Under the pieces are notes generated by a model, which was not told the origin of the DNA, did not search any database, and worked only from the letters and a program-made list of their open reading frames with translations. A stretch of DNA of 5,286 nucleotides from Bacillota bacterium. GTDB taxonomy: Bacteria; Bacillota; UBA994. The translations under genes were made by a program, and so were the position numbers. Of this stretch, positions 4,681 to 5,286 are shown in pieces. The DNA lies in contig QLUS01000109.1 in the NCBI GenBank assembly GCA_018725535.1, positions 1 through 5,286 on the forward strand, in the 5' to 3' direction. Each line of letters begins with the position of its first letter. Positions within the stretch are counted from its first letter, which is position 1.

Positions 4681-5283
4681 CTAGGCCGCAACTCTATTCT
4701 GACCTAAAGCTAGCGTCATATTCACTATGGAATGAGCAACCACAGTCGACGCTGTGACGGCATAGTGGATATCAGTGACCATGGAAGGAGGGGTAATCAA
4801 GTACTCGGCGTGCATGGACTCTATATGTTCTTTCAGCATGGCGACGGAGGGTAGGGGATGTGTTTTGGTCGCTGCGGTAGATATTAGGGCCTTACCCACT
4901 AAATCCGTGCGGCAACTTTCGTGGTGCACCGTAAACTCGTAGGCGAGGTGCACCATAAGAGGGCTTAAGTACTTATCGTTATGAGCCAGACAAAAGTAGT
5001 CGGCAATAAAGTGCAACGTTACCCCTAGAGCGCTCGAGTAGTCCCGCGACTCCCTCCCGGTTCTCGGCACTCCGACGGCAGCGAGTCCTTCTATTAGCTG
5101 CATTACATACCCAAACGACTGCTCTTTGTTGTGGGGATACTTTATTGCATCAATGCAGAAATCCGGCTTGACACAACCTGCCGCAATATCTGCTGGACGC
5201 AGCGGGAAATATGATAATACGCTGAGGCTTTGTGCGACGGCTGCGCCAATCATCTTATGTGTTCCTGATAACACTGTTCTCAC
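4681..5283 (-). CDS. Zinc-dependent phospholipase C family protein
   Basis: A 200-residue protein resembling the small bacterial zinc-dependent phospholipase C / S1-P1 nuclease-like fold (PF00882 type). The metal-ligand pattern is visible: THK with His9, KPDF with Asp41, HN with His51, LHFIADYF with His91 and Asp95, AHN with His101, and VHLAYEFTVHHE with His112, Glu116 and His120. The helix LGVTLHFIADYF is especially characteristic. Activity on phospholipids is not demonstrated for most of these short members; many are annotated only by domain. There is no signal peptide, so a cytoplasmic location is likely, unlike secreted clostridial alpha-toxin. GTG 5283 is 4 bases from the window edge; a second GTG at 5274 or ATG 5253 is possible, and the ribosome binding site would lie outside the window. 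It runs in the same direction as the oxidoreductase operon but with a gap of about 130 bases, and no functional link is evident. Confidence 0.8.
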   Translation of the reverse strand: MRTVLSGTHKMIGAAVAQSLSVLSYFPLRPADIAAGCVKPDFCIDAIKYPHNKEQSFGYVMQLIEGLAAVGVPRTGRESRDYSSALGVTLHFIADYFCLAHNDKYLSPLMVHLAYEFTVHHESCRTDLVGKALISTAATKTHPLPSVAMLKEHIESMHAEYLITPPSMVTDIHYAVTASTVVAHSIVNMTLALGQNRVAA

Positions 5284-5286
5284 TCT

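Noticed and set aside
1..5286. tRNA, rRNA, CRISPR array or riboswitch
   Set aside because: No cloverleaf with a T-arm consensus, no spaced direct repeats and no recognisable riboswitch core on either strand by eye.

Overview
The window looks like a bacterial chromosome segment, most likely from an anaerobic Bacillota (Clostridia-like) organism. The signs are strong AGGAGG-type ribosome binding sites, frequent GTG and TTG starts, a fused gamma-alpha 2-oxoacid:ferredoxin oxidoreductase with its beta subunit, a stand-alone DUF1858 protein, and a small zinc-dependent phospholipase C-like protein. This is inferred from gene content; there is no rRNA or other marker gene.

Layout. Positions 1-97 (minus) hold the first 32 codons of a gene that runs off the left edge and resembles the N-terminus of UvrD-like helicase proteins. 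Positions 104-155 hold GGGACGG-type repeats, followed by a pyrimidine-rich non-coding stretch (156-321) with a 16-bp tandem repeat. From about 322 to 1362 (plus) is the C-terminal part of a conserved Bacillota membrane-anchored protein family. Its membrane-spanning N-terminus is missing, so it is probably a 5'-truncated remnant. Next come a small predicted membrane protein (1478-1807, plus) and, overlapping it, a DUF1858 protein (1731-1958, plus).

The stretch 156-1989 is bracketed by two inverted copies of one 39-bp repeat (117-155 and 1990-2028, 35 of 39 bases identical). The right copy is a perfect 11-bp-stem hairpin between two convergent genes and is a plausible bidirectional terminator.

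The right half is all on the minus strand, read from high to low coordinates: a zinc-dependent phospholipase C-like protein (4681-5283), then a tightly coupled two-gene operon for a 2-oxoacid:ferredoxin oxidoreductase (gamma-alpha fusion 2870-4552, beta 2027-2869). The beta GTG directly follows the alpha stop codon. The enzyme would decarboxylate a 2-oxoacid oxidatively to the acyl-CoA and reduce ferredoxin. The third cysteine expected as an Fe-S ligand in beta is replaced by glutamine.

I see no clear previously undescribed system. The most notable signals are the 39-bp inverted repeats flanking a decayed accessory block, the truncated gene, and the altered cluster-binding motif of the beta subunit.
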